Position numbers and translations under genes: made by a program. From Callipepla californica brunnescens (lineage: Eukaryota > Chordata > Aves > Galliformes > Odontophoridae): 64,000 nucleotides of DNA. Within the stretch, counting starts at the first letter, position 1; each line of letters begins with the position of its first letter. Where the stretch lies: NCBI GenBank assembly GCA_023055505.1, contig JALIRH010000008.1, forward strand, positions 3,286,001-3,350,000, read 5' to 3'. Shown one piece after another: positions 31,886-44,984 of the stretch. A model generated the notes under the pieces. The model was not told the DNA's origin. It ran no database searches and worked only from the letters and a program-made list of their open reading frames with translations.

Positions 31886-34800
31886 ATTAGGTGACACAGA
31901 AAATCTACTGAAATTGGAGGTTCTGAGCAGTGAGGGTAAGACTTAACAGCAGATCCCCTTGGCCATGCTGGTCCCAGAAGGGCTGGCCGGGCACAGGACC
32001 TCAAAGGATGATCTCTGGGCTCCTTGGCCAGGTCATTCCTCTGATCCAGCTGCAACAGCACGATGCACCAAGATCGAGTGCCCTGTCCATGCTGCGTTTC
32101 CTCACAATGGGAAAGGAGTTTGCAAAGTGAATTCTGCTGCTCCCCTGGGATCCGTTGGTGGTGTTGTTTTTTTTCTCGCTGTGGTTTGGGGTCATCGTGT
32201 GGGTGTTGACCTTTGGAGCATGTGGGAAGACAGAGAAAGGGGTTCAGGGACAGGACTGATGCTCTGCTATGTGGCTGGTCTGTTGAGGTGCAGCAGGGGA
32301 GAGGCTTCAGTCATATTTGAGTGCCAGGTTAATGATCACAGCCACAAAGAGAACCCAGGGGACTTCATAAAAATGCAGTTGTCAGCTGGAAAAAGAAACA
32401 AAAGGCCAAACCAGTACACTTCTCATCCGTGTACTTCTCTGCCTTTGGCCTGTACCCTCTCCCCAGGATGTTGAACCTTATGGAGCACATTCTTTTCCAA
32501 CAATATTTGCATTGGGCAACTCATCCTGTCCCCACAATGGCCCTTTTTTCTGACTGCATGCTAGTCTGCTCTCATTTACTAAAGAGAAACAGCTTCAGGC
32601 TTCTCCATTCCCACATTTCAGCAGAAATGTCTAATTCCCAGGCATTATGGGAGAGAGACTGATCAAACAGAGCAATTAATTCAACAAACAATACAATTAA
32701 GCCATGATCCCAGTGTAGTTTCCACCCAGAAACAGAATAAACAGCCTTCCCAGCATGGATAAATAAACTCACAGATGGAGGCTTTTGTGAGTGGCGAAGT
32801 TTTTCCCTCTGCAGATTTCTTGAGAGCGCATAAAATCGCGGAGTACATAAATCTCTGGCTCTCTGTCCTCGTGGATGGTGAGGAAGGAACTGTGCGCCTG
32901 CTGTGGGGCAGATGTGTGCTGGCTGGAGGCTTGGGAAGGGACCAGGGACTGCACAGAGGCGTGTGCAGCGAGGCTGCATGCAAACAAAGGCTGCTGCAGC
33001 TGGCTCCTCCGCCGTCCCCAGGGGCCAGCTCTTGTCACGGTCTTGACATGAAACACATGGCGTGAAAAGCTGTGAAGGAGAGGGGTGACCTGCTTCACAC
33101 TTGGCTGGATTCACTTGTTACTTCAAAAACCCAATAGAAATCCCTTTTCTGAATTGGGTATCAAAACCGTCTTGAGTTCAGGGTGGGGCAAAACGCTTGG
33201 CAGATTATGCAGAGAGCAGGACTGAGTGAACCAAAGAGAAGGGAGGTGAATCTTCCCAGGGATGGTGCTGCATGTGTGTAGGCGGAGAGATCTGGGTTGG
33301 TGCTTTGACTCTTCCTAAAATTAACAGGGGACCATTCTTGGAAAAGCATTTCTGTTGCCAGTCAGCACCGGCCTCCATCCTGAGCTACTGGAGTTGGTAA
33401 AACGTTACCTCCCGTGGGGGCTAACAGGCAGCAGGATCTCCAGGACAGAGTGAGGACCTCACAGCCAGCTTGTAGAGCTGCAGGAAGAGCAGTCCCTCAT
33501 GGAAACTCTGCGTGGAGGTGCTCTGGGGTCAGGAGAGGCGGTTGGCTGGAGAGGAGCAAAGGGTATGCTCAGGTTATGCTGCAGCTTGCACAGTTTTGGG
33601 TTTGGGGCTTTATTTTAGAATCAGAAGTGTGAGGGAGCTGTGCACTTTCAGAGAGGTGTGAAGAGCCTGAGTGATGCAACAATGCATGCAGGGAGCAGGC
33701 TTAGGCACAGAAGCAGGCTTAGGCACAGATGTTCTGGGCAGAGAAAGAAGAGGTTTTTCTGAGAGCAGCCTCTGTGGTGCTGCACAAGCATTGTTCTGCT
33801 GGGAGAAGCTGTCTGGAGGCTGGGGAAGAGGTGGGTGCTCCAGGGAGCATCATCTGGCTAGTGGGCAGGCAGGGTGACAGACAGGGACATGGCAGCAACC
33901 GGGCAGGAGGACTGTGGGGAACCACTGGAAATCATTTGCCCAGCTAAACTCTTCTCCAGGAAGAGATGAAGCTGTTTTCTCTTTGTTTTCCTGTTGTTTC
34001 TGTTTTGTTTGTTGTTGTTTTTTTTTTCCCCGTCCTTTCCTGTGCCATATTTATTGGATGCGTTCCTCAGGATTCAAGGTCTCACTGTACACCCAAATGG
34101 CTTGATTTAGCATTCAGGGTCTCTGAGTGGGGACTCGAGGCAGTGAACCTGGCACCGGCCCCTGCTACTGCAGTGTGAGCCTTGGCAGGCTGTTGTGCTA
34201 ATGACGAAGTTAGCTGGGAAAGCTATTTGCAGCCTTGAGCTGGGTGAGCCTTAGGAGTGGCAAGAGCTGTGCTGCAGTGTTTCAGGCTGGGGGAGTGTGC
34301 AGTGTGTGACTTTGGAGGCCAGGCCATCACCTAGCCAGGGCTTCTCAGAGGCAGAGATGTTTGCTTGGGCTGTTTTCTGGGGCCTGCCCTGCTGTGCTTT
34401 TTTATCCACTGTTGCCTGTGAAGCTGTGGTTTTGATAGTTGCAGAACAGACTTCCTGGGCCTACATCTGCTGCTCATCGCATTGACTTGAGAAAACAAGG
34501 AACACATTCCTTTTGTCCTGACTCGTGCAGGCTGAGATCAGAGCCATTCTGCTTCCAGATAGGAAACAGCTGCCATTATGCTCGTTCTCCAAATGCTTCT
34601 AGACCTGGCCACCCTCCAGCTCCCCTTAGAAAAACCCCTTGGCAAGCTGGGCGTACAGGTGGGCCAGCTGCTGCCATGCTGACGTCTGGCCCTGCCTGTA
34701 CATTTGCTGACACAGCCTAATCCTGGGTGTAGAGAACAGTGAGGATGAGGCACTCCAGGTTTTTGAGCAAGGATGCAAAACTCTGCTGGCTTGAGACTTG

Positions 34801-35919
34801 GGAAGGGGAATGGCTGGAGATGCAGATGTGTGCCTGTGCTCTGAGCTGACCAGAAAGAGATCACGCGGCTGCAGCTCTGTGGTGCTGAGCTAATGAGTTT
34901 CACCGAGAGGTGAAATAGTTGGCTTGGGCTTGGCACTGCTCTAGTTTGTCTGTGTGGCTTTTGGCTGTCTCAGTGAGCTTGTGCCTGTGGGTGAAATGTC
35001 ATTTGGCTGTCCTGCATCATGGGAAAAGCCATTCTTTGCCACCAGAATGGCTGCTTGACACTTCTCAGCTAGGAGTCTCCCTATTCAAAAACCTCTTCCC
35101 CTTCTCTCCAGAGCTCTTGTTCACTGGGAATGCTCTCCATGCAAAGCTGCTCTCACCAGCTGCAGGCAAGCGAGCTCAAAACCCTCTTCCTTCCTGAATT
35201 TAGTTCACGCCTTGCGCTGTGCAGAAAGCCTGGGGTGCAGCTGGTGAAGCTGGCACATCTGCCCTCTTGGCAGTGGAATGGAGGTGGGAACCCATCATTG
35301 TGGTCTGGCTGAGAAAGGACCTGCTCCAGCCACACAGCACTCAGACATCTGAATGGTTGCTTCTGCAGCGTCTGCCCAGAACAACGTGCTCCTTGTAAGT
35401 GTTAAAGACTACTTGTGCTTTTCCTAGCAGGGTGTTAACGTTAAGTAGTGGGTTCTGGTATCCTGGATGATATCTGGTCAGAAACCGTGCTGCTGGATGG
35501 GATGCAGCCAGCACTGGTGAGCTGCCTCGTGGCCTGGAGGAAGCCTCACCAGGGTTGGGTGTGCTAAGTCTCTCCTCGGTGTGCTCTTGAGTTTACCAGC
35601 TTAAAGACAGTGCTTGTGCTTCCTCCCCTTTGACCAAGGATATTGTAGTCCTTGCAGGTGTGCTCCGCTTTGTCAAGGTCTGCAGGCCAGTCTGCTGCAG
35701 GGATTTCATGACGAAGTCTACTTCCCTTGTTGGCATCCCCTTTCATAGATGTGTTAGATGTACTGTTTGTGCTCACTGACATGGAACAAGCTCAAGTGAA
35801 ATGAAATCATTTGTAAAAGTCAGAAGAGGATTTGGATATTGTAGTTCACTTCCTACCACACTCACTAAGCTGCAATTAACACAGGCCTGCAAGATTACAT
35901 GGTGTTACTTATCCTGTCT
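31886..35919. other. Long non-coding spacer
   Basis: No gene recognised in about 4 kb. The frames 32572-33114 (-, 180 codons) and 31959-32474 (+, 171) are the longest. They have no domain and overlap other frames. An exact 18-bp tandem duplication at 33694-33729 is listed separately. Confidence 0.6.
33694..33729. repeat. Perfect 18-bp tandem duplication
   Basis: AGCAGGCTTAGGCACAGA occurs at 33694-33711 and again, without a mismatch, at 33712-33729. The lack of divergence suggests a recent slippage or duplication, possibly polymorphic. Confidence 0.95.
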
Positions 35920-36130
35920 CTCTTCAGTCCCCCACTTCCTTTTTCCTTCCTCATTTCCTTCCTTTCTAAGCTGGCCATATTGCATGTCTGTTTTTGCCTC
36001 TTTTTTTTAATTTTCTCTCTCTGCTAGTCCTCTCTTTCATCCTTTTCCCTTCTCTCTGTACTTTTTTCCCCCTTTTTTCCCCCTCTTTGCTTTCCTTATC
36101 TCTTGTGTTCTTTCTTCCCCTTGCTCTCTA
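35920..36130. repeat. Polypyrimidine tract (about 200 bp)
   Basis: The plus strand is overwhelmingly C and T, made of CTTCC, TTTTTCCC and CTCTCT pieces with few purine interruptions. No fixed unit repeats, so it is a degenerate homopyrimidine region rather than a microsatellite. Long homopurine/homopyrimidine tracts can form triplex DNA, most readily where there is mirror symmetry, which was not demonstrated here. Confidence 0.75.
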
Positions 36131-36330
36131 TATTTAAACCCAGGCAGAAACAAGTTATTTATGAAGGGCTATAATTTATGATGCGTTCTTAATGCCTTGG
36201 AAGACACAGATAATTTATTTAATGAGTAAAGACATGATAATTCACAGATGATGATTCCAGTCAGAAAAATTAGTTTCATTAATTTGTTGTAATTCCTCTG
36301 CTTTGATTTAGTGCAGGAGGAGCTCCTGAA
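36131..36330. promoter_or_regulatory. Candidate conserved non-coding element
   Basis: An AT-rich block directly after the polypyrimidine tract. It contains CTATAATTTATGATG near 36171, GATAATTTATTTAATG near 36211, GATAATTCACAG near 36236 and TTTCATTAATTTG near 36273. Homeodomain-type cores are dense and no open frame of interest is present. This is a good candidate by texture only. Confidence 0.35.
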
Positions 36331-36358
36331 ACCCAATTGAAATCTGTGCTGTGGCATC

Positions 36359-36376
36359 TTTTTTTTTTTTTTTTTT
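36359..36376. repeat. Poly-T tract (18 T)
   Basis: An uninterrupted run of 18 thymines. It is followed by GTCTTCACAG, giving a strong splice-acceptor look, but no exon-like open segment follows. Confidence 0.9.
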
Positions 36377-36639
36377 GTCTTCACAGAACCAGCATGCAAG
36401 CATGCTGCCTTCTCCTTCCCCTCCCCTTGCTATCTCTCTTGCACTCCTTCTTTCTGCTTCTATCCTCCCAGCACTCTGTACAGATAGCAGAGGTGTTTCT
36501 TTGCAGGGCACGTGGCTGGGAGGCTGAATCTGGAATGTGGATGGAGGTACTACAGTCAGGGATAGAGGTGAAAGAGGCCACAGTGTCTCAAAAGTGTATG
36601 TTTTGCAAAACTATATGCAGTTCTACATGATTTTGTCCA

Positions 36640-36880
36640 ATTAACTCAGCCCTAAGAGAGGATAAAAAAGTGAATTTCCCTTTTTAATGGAGTATAGAAG
36701 GTACTTTTTCAAATAAATTTCAAGGCAGACCATTTTACATTAGAATGTTGCTGATAACTGCAGTATATATAAATATTATAGGAAACCTATTGAAGTGATT
36801 CATGGTGTACTATTGATCTAATCAGATTTAACTAAGTGTTTGCATCACGCCTTATTAATCACAGATAATAGGGCTCTTAG
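36640..36880. promoter_or_regulatory. Candidate conserved non-coding element
   Basis: An AT-rich block with TATATATAAATATTATAGG near 36763, TTGATCTAATCAGATTTAAC near 36813 and CTTATTAATCACAG near 36850. Open frames are absent on both strands here, unlike the flanks. The call rests on composition and motifs. Confidence 0.3.
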
Positions 36881-36994
36881 GACACATTGCAGAATCAGGA
36901 CTTTTCTTTCCCACAAGTGAAATGTTTGCTTCCATAGTGGGCAGGTGGAGTCCAAAGGTTCTGGCTCTACCTTGCTGGGGCCAGTGTAGTCCAT

Positions 36995-37004
36995 GGGACT
37001 TTCC
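36995..37004 (+). promoter_or_regulatory. Consensus NF-kappaB site
   Basis: GGGACTTTCC is an exact match to the classical kappaB motif. It is isolated, with no TATA box or gene start nearby, so function is uncertain. Confidence 0.3.
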
Positions 37005-40000
37005 CTGGGATGAACATTGCTACTGAACATGGTATTGTTTTATTTGTTCCTTTCTCTTAAACAGGTCTATTGATGCTCTAAACCGTTGATTAGGGCTATT
37101 TCTCTGCTGTGTGATTGATGTCAGTTTAGGAATGTTCTCTAGCTTTCACTGGGAAACAGTTACAACGTGATCTGCTGTTCCACAAATCGTAGGATTCGAT
37201 GTTACCACTGGGATTCCATCCTCTGCAGCCTGTGCCTGTCCCCAGCCCCTTTCTGCCTCTTTGGTTTATTAATTCTGGGCTTGTCTGTTCCAGATCTGTG
37301 ATTTTACTTCTCACATGTGACCCTAATCCCCGGAGTCCCCTTTCTGTCAATGCTGTAACAGAAGCCCCATCTCGGTGGTCACATACGGAGCAATTTGATA
37401 AGGAACAGTGATGGGCTGGAGGATAACACTATTAGCAGGCATTATCGTCGCTGCTGTTATTGCATGGAGGAGAAAATGGAGCACAGGGTGGGATCCTCTT
37501 TGCTGCCTGTGGGTTCTGGGACTCACGTTTTGGGAATCTAATCTCTGCCACTTGTGATATGCAGTTCTGCCGACAAATCAGACATGAGTCTAATTTCTGT
37601 GCTCGCTGGCTGCCTAGTTCTTTAAAAGATGCATTTCTCCTTGTTTTTTTTCCCTATGGCTTTGTGTATTTTGATAACCACGGCTGAGTTGATTTAAGCA
37701 GGTCTTGAAATGGTATTTTAGAAAATTATGGCTGTGTATCAGACTGGGTAATCCATCCCTGCTCCAATTGCTCCCTATGAAATCCAGTACAAAGAACGGT
37801 TCAGGACCGTGGTTGGGCTGGGGGAGGTGAACGATTCCCTGTCTGCTGAGGTAGTGTGAAGTGAAAGCCTCCAGGAATTTCAGAATATGTGATAAGTGAG
37901 GGGGTCAAAGAGCTGATTAAATGTCCAACCCCTTTCGAATTAAATGTTGTTGGTGAGATTTGATTGTGCGACTCTTTCAGGTTTCTCTGAACAGCTCAAT
38001 CAGGAGAGGACCAGTCAGGAGGAGCTGATGATGAGGTGCGAAGGATGATTCCTTTCAGTGCAAGGTCCCAGAGGTCTTTTGCCTGTTTGGTGGTCTGTAG
38101 AAGCTCCTGGAGTAGAAGTCAGTAGAAATGAATGGGATGTAAGACAGGGGTCCTGCTGCCTAACTCCTGAACCCAACTCTTCCTGCTGTCTGTAAAGGGC
38201 TTGTTGGTTGGATTTGAGGTTTACCTGTTGGAAATTCCAGCTGCAAAAGGGCTTAAGTGACAGGAACCTCAACTCCAACCTGTGGTGGTGACTTGCTGAG
38301 TAATAGATGGTCCTGCTGAGTGAAGGTCAAGGATTCCAAGCCTACTCTCAGCCTTGGGGAGCAGGATTTTACTGTGCTTGGCTCTGCTGCTGGCCATAGC
38401 TCACTCATCCTTCTTTACTAGCCATCATCACAATGTGACACGATTGCGTTGTGCTTTATGAGGAGCAGGAGTTACATCTTGGCGAAATTCATCTTCCCTC
38501 CCCCACGCATGGGATGAGGCCTCCCCAGGTGCTGTCTCAAGTGTACACTCGAGCATTTGAAACCCCTTCTTGAGGCGAGACGGATGAGGAATGAATATCC
38601 CGTGGAAAAACGGCCCGCCCTCCCCCGTGGCGGTGGTGGTTGAGCAGCACGTTGGAGCCAGCTGTGCAAACACAGGAGCACAGTGCAGCCCCCTCCCCTC
38701 TGTGGGCCCTCTGCAAGGCCGTGCCAGTGCTGACCTCAACCCATTAGTGGACATCTCCTCAGCCTCCAGTCTCCTCGGCCAGGGGTGAGCAGCTGGTGGG
38801 ACTGTCCCCAGTCCTGCTGTGGGATGAGAAGCTGCCAAACACGGTGTTCCTGACATCTATTTGAGCCTCGTCCCCGTGAATTGCTTTAGAGGACTTGATG
38901 TGTGATTTGGGGTTTGGTAGCAGGCCAGCTGCTCTGCTCCGATCTGATCAGCAGAGCACTGTGCTGGAGTTTTCTGCAGCAGGATTACATCCTTTCCTCC
39001 CTGCACCTGTCTGTAAGGTGACCCGCTCGCCACATCTGAGAGCAGTGGGCTTTGTCAAAGGTCTGCCTTGATTTGCTCCTGAGCTAGCAACACCGCACTG
39101 CTTCAGCCCCACAGGAAAGAGATGGGAGAGGAATGCTTGTCCTTCCATTTATTTTATGCTGTTCTTGGCCTTGAATAAATCCCTGCTTTCATCGGGATGG
39201 CACAGAGCGTGTTTCTGCTGCTTCCCGGAGCAGCCCCTCAAGTATCTGCCCCCAAGTGTCCCTTTGTGCCCCAGCCCTGTGTGCCATGCTGAGGGCTTGG
39301 CAGTTGTCCCTGCTGAGCTGCGTACAGGGCATGGGCTGCTGTGGGCTGGTGCTGGAGGGTGACAGTGGGACTTTGTTCTCCCTTTTTTGACCTTTTCAGC
39401 TGTGTTCAGCTTCACATTCTGAAGGTGATGTGATGTAAGCTCTTGCTGTTGTGCCAGGGTTGCCCGTGGTTCTTCTATTTGGAGGAGGATGCTCCTCTCT
39501 TCCCAGCATTGCCCCACAGTGTTCCACCCCAACCAGTCAGGTAGAAGCTCTTGCTTCTTCTGGGTGTCTATTGCTTTTCCACCTTGTATAACTGCAGCTG
39601 CCAGGAAGGCACAGAGTTGTTTTCTCTTCCACATAGCAGGAAATAAATTCCCCTCTGGTATTCCTGCCCTACTAGACTCTCTTGGCTGAAGGAGGGGTTG
39701 GGGAATTACCGAGGGGTCCACCTCTTCTTGGAGATGTCAGGCAGAACGTTGAGGCTGAAACAAAGCTCTGGTCCCAAACTGTGCTTATGAACAGATGGGC
39801 TCCCTGGGAAAGAGTGTGGCTTTCTTGGATCCCGTATGAAGAGGAAACTGGGCTCGTGTTGCCTGCTAAATGCAACTTCATGTCCTGAGACCTTTTTCAA
39901 AACATGTGGAGGAATATCTGCCTAGGGAAGGCAGTAAGTAGCGAGTCCACAAAGCAATCTGTTAGTGCTAATCTCGGATGGCACATAATAATAGTGCTCA

Positions 40001-43000
40001 GCGCTGGCTAAGTGCTGGGCAAATATTGGTGGCTTGTTTTACATGTTGCAGGAACTGAAACTTAACACAGTCAGTAAGCTACAATGCCTGGTGCTGTAGG
40101 AGAGCTGGCCAGAACCTGGCTTTCTTCCCCAACCACCTCTGTGAGTCTGGGGACAGGATGTTTCAGGGGGTAGCTGGGAAAGCAAATTTTATTTTCACGT
40201 TGCTCTTTTTTTCCTCTCTTGCTTGACTCCAGTTTTAAAGGCTGTCCTGGTTAGTTGCTCCCCACACCATCTACCCATAAAAATCCCCTGCAGAGGCACG
40301 CCAGGGAGTGTGCTAGTACTGGGAGGTACACCAGCGTGCTACACAGTGTGTTTGCATCTGCTCCAGTGTTGGCTGCCCTCTTCCTGCAAGTGACAGGCTC
40401 TGGCAAATGCCAGGCTGCTCATTACCTTTGCTCTGCTCCATACATAATGAGGTAAAATGAAAACAAGTTCTCTCACTGCAGCTATGTGATCTGGGAACTC
40501 ATAAAGGCTAAAGTGCTTTTAATTATGAGCTTGTTCCGATTATGCCCAGGCTTTCTGTTTCCTCCCATGGAGCAGACCAGCCCTCCGAGGTCACGATGAA
40601 CTTCAGTTAGAGAACTTCTGGCACACAGTTAGGAAAACTGGAGAGTTCCCCCCTCCTAAAACTAGACACCTGCAATGTGTGATCTATTGTTCCCCAGAGG
40701 CCCATTCTCCTGGCTATAATATTGCTGAAAGCAGAACAAACACAATTATTTCTGGACACGAGAAAGCCTTTCTTTTCTCTCTGGCTCTGTAGCACACCAG
40801 GAGCCCCCTGTTCTTCTCCCAGCTGTGGAATTGGAGGCTCTGATGAAGCAAGAGGCCCTAACCTGCTTGGTCAAGCTTCCCTCTCCTTGGCTTGGAATTA
40901 AGATTTCGTAAGCTGAACTTGCTCCCTTCATCCTAAACATCAGCTGACATGAATGAAAACAAATGAAAGATTGGAACCCTCTGTGGAGAGGGACTGGAGG
41001 ATCTGCAAGCAGGGATTCAGCCTGGATGGAAGAGACCCTCTGCTTGTGCCGAGTCTGGGCAAACCCATCTGTGGCCCTAGGTGTAAAAAGGCAGCTGAGG
41101 TGTTCAGTGCCTTGGAAAAGGTGTGAATGGGTGAGGAAAGAAGACTGGCTGTGCCCTAGTATTGGGAACTGGGACCAGGTACAGCACTGCGGGGCTGAAA
41201 TCTCCACTTTTTGCCATACTGTGCAGAGCATAATGGCTCACAGTACTGGTTATCTGTGTCGTAGCAGGAGGAGTAAGGAAGGTGCTCCTATGCCAGGGAG
41301 CCTGTAAGGTATTCTGGTGCGTGAGCATTCAGTTTCTTAAGAAGTTGTAGGAATTAGTGGTGGTGATTTCCCATGGATTCCCTTTGCAGTTCACCTGTAG
41401 GACTTTTCCCTTCGATCAAGCTATGCTGAAAGCGTCTGATGAGCTAAAAAGCATTCACAACAGGTAGCTCAGACCTTTCTTTGGGGAAGAAGGATATGTG
41501 AGGGGTTAACATCCAGAAGTCGATGTGCTTGTGGCTGCATCTCTATCAGTACTGAGGGCAATAGGTTAGTTTTGTTCTGGCTTGAGGCAGGGTTATCAGG
41601 GAAACTTCCTGTGGTACTGCATTGCTGCTTAAGAACCACTGCCCTGTGTTTTGCTGGATGCCTGTGCAGCTGTAACAGTTATGGCCAATTAATTAGAACT
41701 GCTTCCCCTTGTTTTCCCCTTATAAATCACTTCCTCTTTAGCCAGTCCACAGAGAAAACAAGGGAAGAGTGAAATAAGTCTGAAGTAAAATATGAGCCTC
41801 CCTTTTATTCCATATTTCAGATGATAGCAGCCTGCGGGACACCCAGGGAATAGGTTTTCTGAGCCAGTGCTCTGTGAATTCACACTCTCTTTATGAGCCT
41901 CTTCAGTGTATGAAGTGAAGTTTTTAATGGCTGTTGCTGTTCCTTTTGAATGGCTGTGAAGTCTGGGTCACCGCAGATCAGAGCAAATTCCCCTCCTCTC
42001 CGCAGCCATCAGAATTAGCTTTCCCCAACTACAAAGCCTGATGAGGGCGGGTCAGCTCGAAGCTCTGCCATGATGAGGATCTTAATCATCAGGCCCCAGC
42101 CAATGTGCTTGTGTTGATTGGGAAGGAAGAACAAGGAGCTTTTTTTCCTTTTTTTGATGCATTTTTATTTGTTTAAAGATTTTCCTTTGGCAAGCTCCTC
42201 AGGTGGAATCCTCTTCCTCTGTGTTGAGGTGGGTTGTTCCCATTGGTGGGTCCCTACCTCTCTGTCCAATGGATCTAGGATTTGCATAAAGGCTCTCCTA
42301 TATGCATTTCATTTCCTTGGATTTAAGCATGGTGGCTCAAACACCTTCCCCTGCTCTGTGACTCCCTAGTCATAGGATGTGCTCTCTGCAACCTGCTTTG
42401 TGCTGTGTTGTGTGAGCTGCTATGTTCCAGGAGCAGTCCTGTGCTCAGGGAGAGGTATCTCTGGTCCCTGGGAAGTTAAAGCACAAATTAAAAAGGATCA
42501 GATTTGCTGTGGATGTAGATGAAGGTGGGATGAATCTGTGCCTCTGTTTACTGGTTAGAAGGTTGACGTGTTCTTGGCTTGGTCTTGTTGTTATCCCAGC
42601 TGAGGATTCTCATCCATGAGCACATCCCTTGTTAAAGCTCACAGGTATGGCTGTGGTTTGCCTAGGGAAGCAGTAAGTGTGAGCTGGGGTCTGGTATCCC
42701 AAGTGGGTAGCGTGATGGATGGACACGATATGCAGTGTGTGAGTGCCTGAAGGAGAATGAAGGAACCCAGCTCTGCTTTCCAAATTTCTCTGGCATGGTG
42801 CCTCCCCGAGGGGAGATTTAAGGTGACAAGGAGAGGATGAGCGGTAAGCTACTGTCACTGTAGATCAAAAATGGCTAAGAGTAGTGAGCAGTGATGCTGA
42901 GTGATTGCATAGCTCCTGCCAACTTGAACTCTGCTGGTGCTTCTTTGTTCCCTACTCGGTTCTCTTGTAGGTTTGTCCTTTCCCTGTGTTCAGTGTGATG

Positions 43001-44079
43001 AAACTCATCATGTTTCTTGTGTCTAGGGGAGTAATAGTAACGATAACCGTATGCTTACAAAATGAGTGATGTGCAATGCAATTGCTCACCACCTGCCCGC
43101 TGATGCCCAGCCAGTCCTTGAGCAGCAGCTTTCCCTCGGTCCAACTCTCACCCCCTCAGTTCTGTAGTTTTGTATGATGTCGTATGGTGTGGAATATCCC
43201 CTTGGCTAGTTTGGATCAGCTGTCTCACTTCTGTCCCTGCCCTCCCCCCAGCTCCCTCCCTGGCAGGGCAGTGCATAAAGCTGAAACGCCCTTGGCTCTG
43301 TGCAGCACTGCTCAGCAGCAACTAAAACTTGCATAGGCTTTGCTGACTGCAAACCACACGCATTAATAAATCCCACATAGCTCACCCAGGCAGTGATTCC
43401 TGCATCAGTGCCAGTAGCTCTGGAGAGGGCTGGAGCAGACAATTAGAAGGATATTCAGGACTTCCACCCCCAGGATGTGGATGATGCGTTTGTATTAACC
43501 CTGAGAGCATCTGATTGCATGATGGGGCAGGTCAGGGTTCTGGGCACTGGTGCTACTGCCCTTGTGTCTGAACTGATCGTGCAGTCTGATCCCAGCCCCA
43601 CGTTGCCAGTACCTGGCTCTTGGTTATCTCAGGATGCTGCTGACTGCGGTGACCTGCACTCCTCTGCTCTTTAATTCAGCAGCTATGCTGCCTTTTGTTT
43701 CTGCAAGCCATTGTCTCCAGCTCTTCGCTGGATTCCCAGAACCCTTTGCTAGCAACCTCCAGCTAATGATGATCTGTGCACGTGTACTTCTGAAAGCTGT
43801 CATGAAAGGGGAAGTCCAGTCACCGTGTGACCTACACTCAGTTTCTCTTTCATCCAAAAATTCAGAAAGCTTAAACAAAATAGCCCCTTGGCATTGTTCC
43901 TAGGAAACCACTCACCAGGCAGTCTGAAATAATCATACAGATAATTTACTTGAATGCTGCTGATATGGACATTTTAGTCTTCTCTTCCTATTTCAAAAGG
44001 CACTGGAAAAAAGGGCAGTGTTACTATCTTTTGAGAAATAATGGAGGTGCAGGGTTACACAGGCAGCAATTCTTAGATT
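37005..44079. other. Long non-coding spacer
   Basis: No gene, repeat family or RNA recognised in about 7 kb. The longest frames are 39149-39721 (-, 190 codons), 40746-41231 (-, 161) and 38428-38856 (-, 142). All lack domains. A perfect octamer ATTTGCAT lies at 42280-42287. The AT-rich piece 40490-40550 (CTTTTAATTATGAGC) may be a small regulatory element. Confidence 0.6.
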
Positions 44080-44640
44080 TCTTCTGCAGCATTAAGGGAA
44101 AATTAAAAATAAAATTCAAGTAGCAGTAACCAGATAAACTCTATTCTTTTTTTTTTTACGTAGAACAAAGTTAATTAATATTTTTTTTTTCCTCTGCAGA
44201 AGTATCCAAAGGCTATTAAGAGTTCAGGCAGGGGATCTTATTAAGCTCTTGTTTTGAAGAGGGATTAACGAAGAAGTTTAGGTGAGAAGCAGATTTTGGT
44301 TGACGTGGTTTTATTGTTGCAGTCTTCCTCCCCTTCTTAAGTTTTCATCTTCCAAAACTACAGATTTTAATTAAAAAAAAAAAGAGAAAAAAAGAGAGGG
44401 ATATTTCTCGGCCTTTCAGCTCGGCAGCACATACAGACAAATAAATTAAAAAGTGGGAGAAGTGGAACTAACCCAATAATCCGTGAAAACCTAATTTCCC
44501 TCACCAGCGTCACTGACGCAAGCATCTCCCCTCTCCCTTCCCATTCTCCAGTTCAGGGGCAGTGATTGGAGAAATTGGCTAACAAGATCAGAAAATTTAA
44601 TTACTGTTCTGCCTCCCCTTCCCAAGAAATTGGATGTCAC
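44080..44640. promoter_or_regulatory. Candidate conserved non-coding block
   Basis: A long AT-rich block with few open frames. It contains GTTAATTAATATTTTT near 44170, GATTTTAATTAAAA near 44363, GACAAATAAATTAAAAAG near 44437 and AAATTTAATTACTG near 44593. A0-10 base A and T runs interrupt it. A stretch resembling snRNA sequence lies at 44405-44433 and is discussed as a finding. Confidence 0.35.
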
Positions 44641-44984
44641 ACTTCCTTGTAGCCTGGTTTTAAGATGCACTATGGCTGATTTTCACATGACTTCAACCTG
44701 ATTCCCTACCCTTTTCCCTCCCTTTCTTCCTGCTGTTCCCCATGGGAATACCCATCCAATGCAGCTAATCTGTGGTCCTGAAGCTCTGTTGACAGCCGTG
44801 GTAAAGCTCAGCCCCAGCTGGAGCCTGTCCTCGTGCCTGGTGCTGGAAGGAGAGACAAAGGGTGGAGAGGAGGATCTCTGTGCTTCACGGAGCATCATCT
44901 GTAGGTGCTCCTCACCTCTCTGTTTTATGCCCCAGTGGCCAAGAAGGCTGATGACTTCCTGGCCTGTAGTAGTACATGCAGTCA
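44641..44984. other. Non-coding spacer before CR1
   Basis: No gene recognised. The minus-strand frame 44683-44985 and the plus-strand frame from 44759 show no domain in this part. The latter only becomes recognisable once it enters the CR1 remnant. Confidence 0.5.
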
